From contig JAOAAJ010000071.1 of the NCBI GenBank assembly GCA_026418935.1, forward strand, positions 1 to 64,000: 64,000 nt of DNA, written 5' to 3'. The notes beneath the pieces were generated by a model, which ran no database searches, was not told the DNA's origin, and saw only the letters and a program-made list of their open reading frames with translations. Both the position numbers and the translations under genes were made by a program. Shown here in pieces: positions 37,567 to 46,457 of this stretch; position 1 is the stretch's first letter; every line of letters starts with the position of its first letter. Origin of the DNA: Caloramator sp. Lineage in GTDB: Bacteria; Bacillota; Clostridia; Clostridiales; Caloramatoraceae.

Positions 37567-38019
37567 ATGTTTAAAGAAGATGCAGAAAAGCTTAAGCATA
37601 CTTTAAAAAGCCAAGGATATAAATTGACACCACAAAGAAGAGCTGTTCTTGATGTTATTATAGATAATGAAGGTAAACATTTATCACCTGAAGAAATATA
37701 TGATATAGTTAAACAAAACTGCCCAGATATAGGTCTTGCTACAGTATATAGAACACTCAATTTATTAGAAAAGATGGGTGTAGTATGTAAAATGAATTTT
37801 GATGATGGATGTAATAGATATGAATTAGTACATGATGAAGAGGACCATCAACATCATCATCTGGTATGTAGAGGCTGTGGAAAGGTTGAAGAAGTTGAAG
37901 ATGACCTTCTTGAAGTATTAGAAGAAAAAATCGAGGAAAAATACAATTTTAAGATAAATGACCACAGTGTGAAATTTTATGGATATTGTAGCGAATGTAG
38001 AAAAAACTTAAGGCAGTAA
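37567..38019 (+). CDS. fur: Fur-family metal-dependent repressor
   Basis: This 150-residue repressor has a winged-helix DNA-binding domain (TPQRRAVLDVI, GLATVYRTLNLLEKMG), a His-rich metal site (HDEEDHQHHHLVCRGCGKVEEV) and a C-terminal CSEC zinc motif. The location behind feoAB with Fur-like boxes upstream favours Fur over PerR or Zur, but the metal cannot be settled by sequence alone. The ATG at 37567 is preferred to a GTG at 37558 that lies in the GAGGTG ribosome binding site. Confidence 0.88.
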   Translation: MFKEDAEKLKHTLKSQGYKLTPQRRAVLDVIIDNEGKHLSPEEIYDIVKQNCPDIGLATVYRTLNLLEKMGVVCKMNFDDGCNRYELVHDEEDHQHHHLVCRGCGKVEEVEDDLLEVLEEKIEEKYNFKINDHSVKFYGYCSECRKNLRQ

Positions 38020-38032
38020 ATTCTGCCTTTTT
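38010..38032 (+). terminator. Intrinsic terminator after fur
   Basis: AAGGCAG and CTGCCTT form a 7-bp stem with a 6-base loop containing the stop codon, followed by a T run. The following 250 bases before the RNase J start are very A+T-rich with an AT hairpin at 38150-38186. Confidence 0.85.
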
Positions 38033-38198
38033 TATATTGCATAGTAATATATATTCTTAAATGTTTATATAAAATATAAATACATAAAAATATTTATTTT
38101 TTAAAAATACTATATATCCAAATTTAAGGACTTATTATAATAGGCAAGTATTCTTTTTTATAAAATGTAAAAAATAAAAAAAGAATGACATATTTGAG

Positions 38199-38228
38199 TT
38201 GATTAATTTAATTAAAATAAAGTATAAT
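38199..38228 (+). promoter_or_regulatory. Candidate promoter of the RNase J gene
   Basis: TTGATT and TATAAT are separated by 18 bases, about 48 bases upstream of the chosen start codon. Confidence 0.5.
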
Positions 38229-38276
38229 AGCAGTATTGGTAATGTTCGGCTAAAAATTAAAAAGGAGGGAAATTAT

Positions 38277-39941
38277 TTGACAAGAAAAGAAAAGATAAAG
38301 GTAATTCCACTTGGTGGAGTTAATGAAATCGGGAAAAATATGACCGTTATAGAATACAAGAACGAAATTATTGTCATTGATTGCTGGATTATTTTTCATA
38401 AGGAGGAGATTGTGGATATATATATTTTTATTCCAGACCTATCCTATTTACTTAATAATAAAAACAAAGTAAAGGGTATAGTTTTAACTCACGGACATGA
38501 AGATCATATTGGAGCGTTACCATACGTTTTAAAACAATTAAATGTACCGGTTTACGGAACACGTTTAACCCTTGGAATTGTTGAAACAAAACTAAAGGAG
38601 CACGGTCTTTTAAGTGATTGTACATTAAAGGTTGTAAAACACAATGATGTTATTACCTTTAATGATTTAAGCGTAGAATTTATTAAAAATAGCCATAGTA
38701 TAGCAGATTCATGCTCCCTTGCAATACATACTCCATTAGGAACAATATTACATACAGGTGACTTTAAAGTTGATTATACACCAATTGATGGTGTAGTTAT
38801 GGATTTTGCAAGGTTGGCTGAATTAGGTAGACAGGGAGTAATTTTGCTTCTTGCAGATAGTACTAATGTTGAAAGACCAGGTTATACAATGTCAGAAAGA
38901 ACAGTTGGAGAAACATTCCAAAAGATATTTAATGAAACAAGGGGTAGAATAATAGTAGCAACTTTTGCATCAAATATTCATAGAATTCAGCAAATTATTG
39001 ATGCCGCTATGAAGTACAAAAGAAAAGTTGCTATTTCAGGAAGAAGCATAGAAAATATTGTTGAAGTTGCTTCAAATCTTGGATATTTAAAAATTCCAGA
39101 AGATTTGTTTATTAGTATTGATGATATTAATAAATATCCAGACCATAAAATTGTTATTATAACTACAGGAAGTCAAGGAGAACCAATGTCAGCATTAGCA
39201 AGAATGTCTGTATCAGAGCACAAAAAGGTAGAAATACAAAGAGGAGACTTAGTAATAATTTCTGCTACTCCTATTCCAGGAAATGAGAAATTTATTTCAA
39301 GAGTTATAAATCAGCTATTTAAAAAGGGTGCAAATGTGGTATATGAGTCATTAGCAGATATTCATGTATCAGGACATGCTTGCCAAGAGGAACTTAAATT
39401 AATACATACCCTTGTTAAACCAAAATATTTTATGCCAGTTCACGGTGAATACAGGCATTTAAAACAACATTCTCTTTTAGCACAAAAACTTGGTATGGAT
39501 GAAGATAATATATTTATAGCAGATATAGGTCAAGTATTAGAGATTACACACGATGGTGCTAAAATAAATGGAAATGTTACAGCAGGACAGGTTCTGGTTG
39601 ATGGACTTGGAGTGGGTGACGTAGGTAATATAGTTTTAAGAGATAGAAAACATCTTTCACAGGATGGTATTTTAACTGTGGTTGTTACAATCGAAAAGGA
39701 AACTGGTAAAGTAATTGCAGGACCAGATATCATTTCAAGAGGATTTGTTTATGTAAGAGAGTCAGAGGATTTAATAGAAGAATCAAAAAAGATTGTAAAG
39801 AAGGTATTAGACAACTGTGTAATGAATCAGATAAAGGATTGGGCTACAATTAAATCAAGTATAAAGGATGAACTAAAAACATATTTATATGAAAAGACAA
39901 AACGTAATCCAATGATTCTTCCAATAATAATGGAAATATAA
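38277..39941 (+). CDS. Ribonuclease J
   Basis: RNase J is a metallo-beta-lactamase-fold 5'-3' exonuclease and endonuclease that matures and degrades mRNA. The catalytic HGHEDHIG is near residue 80, LHTGDFKVD near residue 165 and MPVHGEYRH near residue 390, so the metal site is intact. TTG at 38277 is chosen because AAGGAGG precedes it and the 554-residue product starts like other RNases J; the longer frame from 38199 begins within the promoter region. The segment CWIIFHKEEIVDIYIF departs from the family pattern, where a Gly, a Pro and another Gly are normally seen, so this may be a divergent second RNase J. Confidence 0.9.
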   Translation: MTRKEKIKVIPLGGVNEIGKNMTVIEYKNEIIVIDCWIIFHKEEIVDIYIFIPDLSYLLNNKNKVKGIVLTHGHEDHIGALPYVLKQLNVPVYGTRLTLGIVETKLKEHGLLSDCTLKVVKHNDVITFNDLSVEFIKNSHSIADSCSLAIHTPLGTILHTGDFKVDYTPIDGVVMDFARLAELGRQGVILLLADSTNVERPGYTMSERTVGETFQKIFNETRGRIIVATFASNIHRIQQIIDAAMKYKRKVAISGRSIENIVEVASNLGYLKIPEDLFISIDDINKYPDHKIVIITTGSQGEPMSALARMSVSEHKKVEIQRGDLVIISATPIPGNEKFISRVINQLFKKGANVVYESLADIHVSGHACQEELKLIHTLVKPKYFMPVHGEYRHLKQHSLLAQKLGMDEDNIFIADIGQVLEITHDGAKINGNVTAGQVLVDGLGVGDVGNIVLRDRKHLSQDGILTVVVTIEKETGKVIAGPDIISRGFVYVRESEDLIEESKKIVKKVLDNCVMNQIKDWATIKSSIKDELKTYLYEKTKRNPMILPIIMEI

Positions 39942-39959
39942 AATATAGGGGGGATTAGG

Positions 39960-40301
39960 ATGAACATTTATGATAAGGCACATGAGCTTGCAAGGTTACT
40001 AAAAAATTCACCAGAAGTAATTGAGTATAAAAAAATGATGGATAAGATTAAAGAAAATGAAGAAAACAAAAAAATAATTGAAGATTTAAGAAAGAAGGAA
40101 TTTGAAGTTTATTCAAAGCAACTTCAGGGAGTGCAAATAACAAAGGAAGAAATGGAAGCTATAAACAACCTATATGGAATTGTTCAGCACAACTCAGTTA
40201 TTAGAGAATACTTAGAGGCTGAGAGAAGATTTTCTATAATGTGGCAGGATATAATTAAAATATTAGGTGAAGCTGTAGATATTGATTTTAATAACATATA
40301 G
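39960..40301 (+). CDS. YlbF/YmcA-family protein (DUF964)
   Basis: This 113-residue, mostly helical protein has the family pattern MNIYDKAHELARLLKNSPEVIEYK and ends in the FSIMWQDIIKILGEAVDID segment. In B. subtilis YlbF and YmcA form a complex with YaaT that influences RNase Y, sporulation, competence and biofilm formation. Its position right after an RNase J gene fits a link to RNA turnover. GGGGGGAT precedes the ATG. Confidence 0.88.
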   Translation: MNIYDKAHELARLLKNSPEVIEYKKMMDKIKENEENKKIIEDLRKKEFEVYSKQLQGVQITKEEMEAINNLYGIVQHNSVIREYLEAERRFSIMWQDIIKILGEAVDIDFNNI

Positions 40302-40315
40302 AATGGGGGTCTTTT

Positions 40316-40783
40316 ATGAAAAAACCTACTATATATTATGTTAAGGCTGGATTAATCGCAGCACTTTATGTGGTGTTTACATTACCATTTGCAAATTTTG
40401 CTTATGGTCCTATACAATTTAGGGTATCAGAAGCTTTAACAATCTTACCCCTATATGAAGCATCAGCAATACCAGGACTTTTTATAGGTTGTATGCTATC
40501 TAATATCTTTGGTGGATATGGTTTGATAGATATTGTTTTTGGTAGTTTAGTAACTTTGATTGCAGCTTATTTAACATCAAAGGCACCAAATAAATATATA
40601 GGCGTTTTACCTCCGATTCTTTTAAATGCATTAATTATACCTATATGGGTAAGTAAAATGTCTAATACGCCATATATAGCTACAGTAGGAACAATTGGAT
40701 TTGGTGAATTTATTTCAGCGGGTTTATTAGGAGTTATACTCGCTACTGCAATCGAAGTTTTGACAAAAAAACACACACATTGA
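40316..40783 (+). CDS. queT: QueT-family queuosine precursor transporter
   Basis: This 155-residue membrane protein is an ECF-type substrate-binding (S) component of the QueT family, with about five hydrophobic segments and the motifs YGPIQFRVSEALTILPL and GLFIGCMLSNIFGGYG. It probably imports a queuine or preQ precursor with a shared ECF energising module encoded elsewhere. There are only 14 bases between it and the YlbF-like gene, so no preQ1 riboswitch precedes it directly. Confidence 0.88.
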   Translation: MKKPTIYYVKAGLIAALYVVFTLPFANFAYGPIQFRVSEALTILPLYEASAIPGLFIGCMLSNIFGGYGLIDIVFGSLVTLIAAYLTSKAPNKYIGVLPPILLNALIIPIWVSKMSNTPYIATVGTIGFGEFISAGLLGVILATAIEVLTKKHTH

Positions 40784-40808
40784 CAATCATATTCATTTTT
40801 CGTAAAAT
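40780..40808 (+). promoter_or_regulatory. Promoter of typA, flanked by an inverted repeat
   Basis: TTGACA and TAAAAT are 17 bases apart. Perfect 9-base arms AATCATATT (40785-40793) and AATATGATT (40810-40818) bracket the region from the -35 to just past the -10. The -35 area also matches the Fur consensus at 12 of 15 positions. The promoter starts at the queT stop codon. Confidence 0.6.
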
Positions 40809-40822
40809 AAATATGATTATTA

Positions 40823-40857
40823 AATAGGATATCGTTATGATATCCTATTATTTTTTT
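40823..40857 (+). terminator. Terminator between queT and typA, possible typA attenuator
   Basis: AATAGGATATC and GATATCCTATT form a perfect 11-bp stem with a 5-base loop, followed by seven T residues. It lies downstream of the typA promoter and 18 bases before the typA ATG, so transcripts from that promoter must pass it. Confidence 0.85.
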
Positions 40858-40874
40858 GTTATGGAGGGACATAG

Positions 40875-42695
40875 ATGAATAATTTAAACATAAGAAATGT
40901 AGCAATAATCGCACATGTAGACCATGGAAAAACTACACTTGTGGATGCAATGCTAAAGCAGAGTGGAATTTTTAGAAGCAATGAAAAGATTGAAGAGAGA
41001 GTGATGGATTCTAATGATTTAGAACGTGAAAGAGGTATTACAATTCTTGCTAAAAATACTTCAGTGTATTACAATGACATAAAGATAAATATTGTAGATA
41101 CTCCTGGGCATGCTGATTTTGGTGGGGAAGTAGAGAGAGTTCTAAAGATGGTTGACGGAGTACTTTTACTTGTAGATGCCTTTGAGGGGGTTATGCCTCA
41201 GACAAGATTTGTTCTAAGAAAGGCACTTGAGTTGAAACTAAAGCCTATTGTTGTTGTTAATAAAATAGACAGGCCTGATGCAAGACCTACAGAGGTTGTT
41301 GATGAAGTTTTAGATTTATTTATTGAGCTTGGTGCAGACGATGAACAATTAGAATTTCCTGTAGTTTATTGTTCTGCAAAAGAGGGAATTGCAAAATATT
41401 TACTTGATGAAGAATCAAACAATCTAAAACCACTATTTGAGACTTTAGTTGATAATATACCTTCTCCTGAGGGAGATATTAACCTTCCATTACAAATGCT
41501 TGTGACTACAATAGATTCAAATGAGTATGTTGGAAGAATAGGAATAGGAAAGGTATATAGAGGTAGAATAAGAAAAAATCAACAGGTTGCTGTAGTAGGT
41601 AAAGATGGCATAGTAAGAAACGCAAAGGTTGTTACGCTATATACATTTAATGGACTTAAAAGAGAAGAAATAGAAGAAGGCATAGTTGGAGATATAGTTG
41701 CAGTTGCTGGAATAAGTGATATAAATATTGGAGAGACAGTTTCAGATATTGAAAATGTAGAGGCACTACCATTTGTTGAGATTGATGAACCTACACTATC
41801 TATGACATTTTGTGTTAATGATAGCCCGTTTGCAGGAAAAGAAGGAGAATATGTAACAACAAGACATCTAAGAGACAGGTTATTTAAAGAACTTGAAACC
41901 AATGTTGCACTAAGAGTTAAGGAGACAGAGTCACCAGATGCCTTTGAAGTTTCTGGAAGAGGAGAACTTCATTTATCTATTTTAATAGAAACAATGAGAC
42001 GTGAAGGCTATGAGTTCCAAGCATCAAAGCCACAAGTTATATATAAAGAGATAGATGGTGTTTTACACGAACCAATTGAATACCTAACAATAGATGTGCC
42101 TGAAGAATTTATGGGAGCAGTAATGGAAAAATTAGGTGTAAGAAAAGCCGAAATGGTTAATATGACATCAGCAATAAATGGCTATGTAAGATTGGAGTTT
42201 AAAATACCAGCAAGAGGGCTAATAGGATATAGAAATGAGTTTTTAACAGATACTAAGGGTAATGGAATTATGAACCATGTATTTAATGGATACGAGCCAT
42301 ATAAGGGGGATATACAAGAAAGAAGCAGAGGAATGCTTGTTGCTTTTGAAACAGGTGAGGCTGTAACTTATGGATTATATAATGCACAAGAGAGGGGAAC
42401 ATTGTTTATAACACCAGGAGTACCTGTATATCAAGGTATGATTGTTGGAATGTGTTCAAGAAATGAAGATATTGATGTTAATGTTTGTAAGAAAAAGCAC
42501 GTTACAAATATGAGAGCTGCAGGTTCCGATGAAGCCTTAAAATTATCACCACCAATGGAACTTACATTAGAAAAGTGTATCGAACTTATTTCATCAGATG
42601 AGCTTATTGAGGTTACTCCTCAAAGTATAAGAATGAGAAAAAAGGTGTTAGATCCAACAATGAGAAAGAGGGAAGCTGCAAGAAAGAAACAATAG
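40875..42695 (+). CDS. typA: Translational GTPase TypA/BipA
   Basis: This ribosome-binding GTPase of the EF-G group is involved in 50S assembly and stress growth. G motifs are visible: [11 protein letters not shown] (G1), ERGITI (G2), [11 protein letters not shown] (G3), VNKIDR (G4) and CSAKEG (G5). The C-terminal BipA-specific part contains [16 protein letters not shown] and [13 protein letters not shown]. Length of 606 residues is normal. GGAGGG precedes the ATG. A terminator-like hairpin stands between its promoter and its start. Confidence 0.96.
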   Translation: MNNLNIRNVAIIAHVDHGKTTLVDAMLKQSGIFRSNEKIEERVMDSNDLERERGITILAKNTSVYYNDIKINIVDTPGHADFGGEVERVLKMVDGVLLLVDAFEGVMPQTRFVLRKALELKLKPIVVVNKIDRPDARPTEVVDEVLDLFIELGADDEQLEFPVVYCSAKEGIAKYLLDEESNNLKPLFETLVDNIPSPEGDINLPLQMLVTTIDSNEYVGRIGIGKVYRGRIRKNQQVAVVGKDGIVRNAKVVTLYTFNGLKREEIEEGIVGDIVAVAGISDINIGETVSDIENVEALPFVEIDEPTLSMTFCVNDSPFAGKEGEYVTTRHLRDRLFKELETNVALRVKETESPDAFEVSGRGELHLSILIETMRREGYEFQASKPQVIYKEIDGVLHEPIEYLTIDVPEEFMGAVMEKLGVRKAEMVNMTSAINGYVRLEFKIPARGLIGYRNEFLTDTKGNGIMNHVFNGYEPYKGDIQERSRGMLVAFETGEAVTYGLYNAQERGTLFITPGVPVYQGMIVGMCSRNEDIDVNVCKKKHVTNMRAAGSDEALKLSPPMELTLEKCIELISSDELIEVTPQSIRMRKKVLDPTMRKREAARKKQ

Positions 42696-42710
42696 GAGGT
42701 TAATGGGTTT

Positions 42711-43721
42711 ATGGGTAAAAGTAAAAAAATATTTGTATTATTTATTTTAATTGTGACAGTTGTTTTTGGAGGTTTTTACTATTTGATTAATGTTCCAATT
42801 TCAAAAACAAATAATAAAGGAGTTGACTTTAGAATTGGAACAAAGGCGGATATAGATTTTGTTGCCAAGAGCTTAAAAAAGAAAGGGTTAGTAAGAAGCT
42901 ATCTTTTTACTAAATATTATTTTAAATTAAATAATATAAGACTTAATGTAGGTCCCTATGAATTCAATCAAACTATGTCTCTAAAGCAAATATTTAATAT
43001 GATAAATAATGGAGAAACAGATAAAAATATTATTATGGTAACAATACCTGAGGGATTTACTGTAAAGCAAATTGCAGAAAAGCTAAAAAGCTTAGATATA
43101 ATAAAGGATGTTGATTCTTTTTTAGAAGAAGCACAAAGCGGTAGCTATAATTATGAATTTTTAGCAGGGATTAAAGATAGACCTTCAAGGTTAGAAGGCT
43201 ATCTATTCCCTGATACATATGAAATAAAAAGAGGTATGTCAAATTATGAAATAATAAATATATTGTTAAAAAGATTTGATGATGTTTATAAAAAGAATAT
43301 TAAAGGAAAAATAAAAAAAGAAAATATGACATTGGATGATGTAATAAAATTGGCTTCTATTGTTGAAAGAGAAGCTAAAGTAAAGGAAGAAAGACCAATA
43401 ATTGCTGCAGTGTTTTATAATAGACTTCAAAAGGATATAAAATTAGAATCCTGTGCTACAGTGCAGTATGCTTTAGGAAGAACAAAGGAAAAATTATCCT
43501 TTGATGACTTAAAAATAAATTCACCATATAACACTTATATTTACAAAGGATTACCAATTGGACCAATTTGCAATCCTGGTTTTGCTTCTATAGAAGCTGC
43601 AATGAATCCAGCAGATGTTAACTACTTGTATTTTTTAGTAGATGAAAGTAAAAAGGATGGTAGTCATTTTTTCACCAATTCCTATGATGAGTTTTTAAGA
43701 AAAAAGCACAGTAATAAATGA
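42711..43721 (+). CDS. mltG: Endolytic murein transglycosylase MltG (YceG)
   Basis: This membrane-anchored lytic transglycosylase terminates growing glycan strands. One N-terminal membrane segment (about residues 7-27) is followed by a LysM-like region (VTIPEGFTVKQIAEKL) and the YceG catalytic domain with IVEREAKVKEERPIIAAVFYNRL, where the Glu is catalytic, and PYNTYIYKGLPIGPICNPG. Length is 336 residues. It begins the B. subtilis-like yrrL-yrrM-yrrO-udk gene order. Confidence 0.94.
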   Translation: MGKSKKIFVLFILIVTVVFGGFYYLINVPISKTNNKGVDFRIGTKADIDFVAKSLKKKGLVRSYLFTKYYFKLNNIRLNVGPYEFNQTMSLKQIFNMINNGETDKNIIMVTIPEGFTVKQIAEKLKSLDIIKDVDSFLEEAQSGSYNYEFLAGIKDRPSRLEGYLFPDTYEIKRGMSNYEIINILLKRFDDVYKKNIKGKIKKENMTLDDVIKLASIVEREAKVKEERPIIAAVFYNRLQKDIKLESCATVQYALGRTKEKLSFDDLKINSPYNTYIYKGLPIGPICNPGFASIEAAMNPADVNYLYFLVDESKKDGSHFFTNSYDEFLRKKHSNK

Positions 43722-43748
43722 TTATCTTCTATTTAGTTGGAGGAGATT

Positions 43749-44405
43749 ATGAGCAAAATAGTGCACGATTATGTTGAAGATTATATAAGGGGTCTAATTA
43801 ATGAGAAAAATGAATTATTAAATGAATTAAGATTATATGCCGAAGAGAATGATGTTCCTATTGTTCACAAGGAAGTAGCACAATTTTTAAAGGTTATAAT
43901 TAAGGCAAATAATATAAAAAGAATTCTTGAGGTTGGAACTGCGATTGGGTATTCAGCACTATTGATGGCCGATGCTGTAGGATGTGATTGTGAAATTATA
44001 ACTATTGAAAGAGACGAAAATATGTATAATATTGCTTTAGAAAATATAAAAAGGGCAAAGGCAGAGGATAAAATAAAGGTAATAAAGGGAGATGCCCTTG
44101 AGGTTTTAGATAATTTAGATGGCAAATTTGATATGATATTTATTGATGGGGCAAAGGGACATTATAGTGAAATGTTAAACAAAATAAATAGGCTTTTAAA
44201 ATTAAACGGAATTGTATTTGCAGATAATGTTTTATTTAGAGGTATGGTTTGTTCAAATGAATTACTTATAAGAAGAAAAATTACAATTGTAAAAAGAATG
44301 CGTAAATATCTTAAGGAAATTTCAGATTCTGCGTTATTTGAAACAGTTGTTCTTCCTGTTGGAGACGGGGTGGCCTTGAGCACCAAAATAAAGGAGGAAT
44401 TATAA
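43749..44405 (+). CDS. trmR: tRNA 5-hydroxyuridine methyltransferase (TrmR/YrrM-like O-methyltransferase)
   Basis: This is a class I SAM-dependent O-methyltransferase with motif I ILEVGTAIGYSALLMA and a metal-binding FIDGAKGHY. The B. subtilis orthologue by gene order (YrrM, TrmR) methylates 5-hydroxyuridine-34 of tRNA to 5-methoxyuridine; here the next gene is the U32-family enzyme that makes 5-hydroxyuridine, which supports the assignment. ATG 43749 with GGAGGAG is preferred over a TTG at 43737. Its last base is the first base of the next start codon (overlap by one). Length is 218 residues. Confidence 0.85.
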   Translation: MSKIVHDYVEDYIRGLINEKNELLNELRLYAEENDVPIVHKEVAQFLKVIIKANNIKRILEVGTAIGYSALLMADAVGCDCEIITIERDENMYNIALENIKRAKAEDKIKVIKGDALEVLDNLDGKFDMIFIDGAKGHYSEMLNKINRLLKLNGIVFADNVLFRGMVCSNELLIRRKITIVKRMRKYLKEISDSALFETVVLPVGDGVALSTKIKEEL

Positions 44406-45628
44406 TGAAGAAAGTTGAATTGTTAGCACCAGCTGGTAATTTGGAAAAGCTAAAAACTGCTTTTATATATGGTGCAGATGCTGTATATATTGGAGGAGAA
44501 AACTTTAGCCTAAGGGCTATGGCAGATAATTTTACGATTGATGAAATGAAGGAAGGAATAGAATTTGCACATAATTTAGGAAAGAAGGTTTATGTTACAA
44601 TTAATATATTCCCCCATAACAATGATTTGGTTGGACTACCAGAATATATAAAAAAATTAAGGGAAATTAACGTTGATGCAGTGATTGTGTCAGATTTAGG
44701 TATCTTTTCTATTGTTAAAGAAGTTGCACCTGATTTAGAGATTCATATAAGCACTCAGGCAAATAATACTAATTATAAATCTGCAGAGACTTGGTATAAA
44801 TTAGGAGCAAGTAGAGTTGTATTAGCAAGAGAATTAAGTCTTGATGAAATAAAAGAGATTAGGGAAAAAGTACCAGAAAATCTGGAACTTGAGGCATTTG
44901 TTCACGGCGCTATGTGTATATCCTATTCAGGTAGATGTCTTTTGTCAAATTATATGACTAATAGAGATTCAAATAGAGGTATGTGTGCACACCCATGCAG
45001 ATACAAGTATTATTTAGTAGAGGAAAAAAGACCTGGACAATACTTCCCAGTATTTGAAGACGAGAGAGGAACATACATTATGAACTCTCAAGATTTATGT
45101 ATGATAGAATACATACCTGAGCTTATTAATGCAGGTATTTCAAGCTTTAAGATTGAGGGACGTATGAAGAGTTCATATTATGTTGCATCAGTTGTTAAAG
45201 CCTATAGGGAAGCTATAAATTCCTATTATGAATTAGGAGATAAATATGAATTTAATCCTAAATGGCTTGAAGATGTATCTAAATCAAGTCATAGGGAATT
45301 TTCAACTGGTTTCTACTTTGGAAAACCACAAAAACAAATATATGATAATTCATCCTATATAAGAACCCACGATATAGTAGGACTTGTATTAGATTATGAT
45401 AAAGACACTAAAATGGCAACAATAGAACAAAGGAATAGAGTATTTAAGGGAGAAAAGGTTGAAATATTAACATCAAAGGGACCAAACTTTGAATTAACTT
45501 TAGATAATATGTGGAACGAGGAAGGACAAGAAATTGAAGTTGCACCTCATCCACAGATGATATATAAAATAAAGTCAGAAAGAGAATTAAAGCCATACGA
45601 TATGTTGGTAAAAGAGAAAGGGGATTGA
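44405..45628 (+). CDS. trhP: U32-family tRNA hydroxylation protein (TrhP/YrrO-like)
   Basis: This 407-residue U32 family protein, formerly described as collagenase-like peptidase, begins [28 protein letters not shown] and contains [19 protein letters not shown] and an [14 protein letters not shown]-type segment ([13 protein letters not shown]) whose cysteines may bind an iron-sulfur cluster. In B. subtilis and E. coli such proteins form 5-hydroxyuridine-34 in tRNA from prephenate-derived chemistry. Only one U32 gene is present, corresponding in size to YrrO. It is coupled to trmR and ends 1 base before udk. Confidence 0.88.
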   Translation: MKKVELLAPAGNLEKLKTAFIYGADAVYIGGENFSLRAMADNFTIDEMKEGIEFAHNLGKKVYVTINIFPHNNDLVGLPEYIKKLREINVDAVIVSDLGIFSIVKEVAPDLEIHISTQANNTNYKSAETWYKLGASRVVLARELSLDEIKEIREKVPENLELEAFVHGAMCISYSGRCLLSNYMTNRDSNRGMCAHPCRYKYYLVEEKRPGQYFPVFEDERGTYIMNSQDLCMIEYIPELINAGISSFKIEGRMKSSYYVASVVKAYREAINSYYELGDKYEFNPKWLEDVSKSSHREFSTGFYFGKPQKQIYDNSSYIRTHDIVGLVLDYDKDTKMATIEQRNRVFKGEKVEILTSKGPNFELTLDNMWNEEGQEIEVAPHPQMIYKIKSERELKPYDMLVKEKGD

Positions 45629-45629
45629 A

Positions 45630-46265
45630 ATGAGTAGACCTATTATTATTGGTATTGCAGGAGGAACAGGTTCTGGTAAAAGTACGGTAGCACAGGAGAT
45701 TTACAATAGTCTTCCTGAAGAGAGTATTGCAGTTATTGAACAGGATAATTACTACAAAGATCAAAGCCATTTATCATTTGAAGAAAGAATTAAAACAAAC
45801 TATGACCATCCTGATGCCTTTGATACAGCATTGTTACTTGAACACCTAAAGAAACTATCAATGGGAGAGGCAATAGACAAGCCTATATATGATTTTTCAA
45901 ATCATACAAGAAAAAAAGAGACAGTTAGAGTTGAACCAAGAGATATTATAGTTTTAGAAGGCATAATGATTTTGGTTGAGCCAGAAATTAGAAACATGTT
46001 AGATATTAAGATATTTGTTGATACAGATGCTGATGTTAGAATAATAAGAAGGATTAAAAGGGATATTAAAGAAAGAGGAAGAACATTAGATTCTGTTATT
46101 GACCAATATATTAATGTTGTTAGACCAATGCATCTACAGTTTGTTGAACCAACTAAGAGGTATGCGGATATTATAATTCCTGAAGGTGGGTATAATAAAG
46201 TTGCAATTGATATTATGATTGCAAAGGTTAATGAAATTGTTAGAAGAAAACAAGGTTTAAAATAA
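45630..46265 (+). CDS. udk: Uridine kinase
   Basis: Udk phosphorylates uridine and cytidine in pyrimidine salvage. Walker [10 protein letters not shown] is near residue 12, followed by [29 protein letters not shown] in shortened view as QDNYYKD and NYDHPDAFD, then VLEGIMIL and [15 protein letters not shown]. Length of 211 residues is normal. It is the last gene of the mltG-trmR-trhP-udk run; a terminator follows. Confidence 0.96.
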   Translation: MSRPIIIGIAGGTGSGKSTVAQEIYNSLPEESIAVIEQDNYYKDQSHLSFEERIKTNYDHPDAFDTALLLEHLKKLSMGEAIDKPIYDFSNHTRKKETVRVEPRDIIVLEGIMILVEPEIRNMLDIKIFVDTDADVRIIRRIKRDIKERGRTLDSVIDQYINVVRPMHLQFVEPTKRYADIIIPEGGYNKVAIDIMIAKVNEIVRRKQGLK

Positions 46266-46281
46266 TATTTGGTCAAATATG

Positions 46282-46320
46282 GCTGTATGGAATACAAAAA
46301 ACTTCCATACAGCTTTATAA
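46282..46320 (+). terminator. Terminator after udk
   Basis: GCTGTATGGAA and TTCCATACAGC form a perfect 11-bp stem with a 10-base loop, followed by TTTATAATTT. The U tract is imperfect. Confidence 0.75.
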
Positions 46321-46399
46321 TTTATTGTATAAAAGTTAGAAAATGTATTTATATTTTGAAAAAATTATGTTATAATTTAATTATACATCAGATTAAGAG

Positions 46400-46428
46400 G
46401 AACATATCCCTCCTGAGATGCATATAAT
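46400..46428 (+). promoter_or_regulatory. Candidate sigma-E promoter of sigK
   Basis: GAACATA matches the sigma-E -35 pattern KMATATT at 5 of 7 positions, and CATATAAT matches the -10 pattern CATACANT at 7 of 8, with a 14-base spacer. sigK is known to be sigma-E-dependent in B. subtilis. The predicted start is near 46435, inside the loop of the inverted repeat described next. Confidence 0.6.
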
Positions 46429-46450
46429 GTACATAGGCCTATCAGGGGGG
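46408..46450 (+). promoter_or_regulatory. Inverted repeat that can mask the sigK ribosome binding site
   Basis: CCCTCCTGA (46408-46416) pairs with TCAGGGGGG (46442-46450) over nine base pairs with one G-T pair. The right arm is the Shine-Dalgarno sequence of sigK, 7 bases before the TTG start. Long transcripts from upstream would hide the site; transcripts from the sigma-E promoter lack the left arm and leave it open. Confidence 0.65.
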
Positions 46451-46457
46451 TGTTTTA

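Noticed and set aside
38199-38276. N-terminal extension of RNase J from 38199
   Set aside because: The extension begins on the probable promoter, lacks a ribosome binding site and is unlike other RNases J; TTG 38277 has AAGGAGG.
38370-38440. Local frameshift pair in RNase J explaining the odd N-terminal segment
   Set aside because: Reading the alternative frames over this stretch does not restore the usual Gly and Phe-Pro residues, so substitutions are the simpler explanation.
40302-40315. preQ1 riboswitch in front of queT
   Set aside because: Only 14 bases separate the YlbF-like gene from queT, and no preQ1-type loop is seen there.
46371-46385. Perfect palindrome TATAATT-T-AATTATA upstream of sigK as a PerR-type box
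   Set aside because: The arms are out of register with the PerR consensus, and the sequence is simple A+T; no link to sigK is known.
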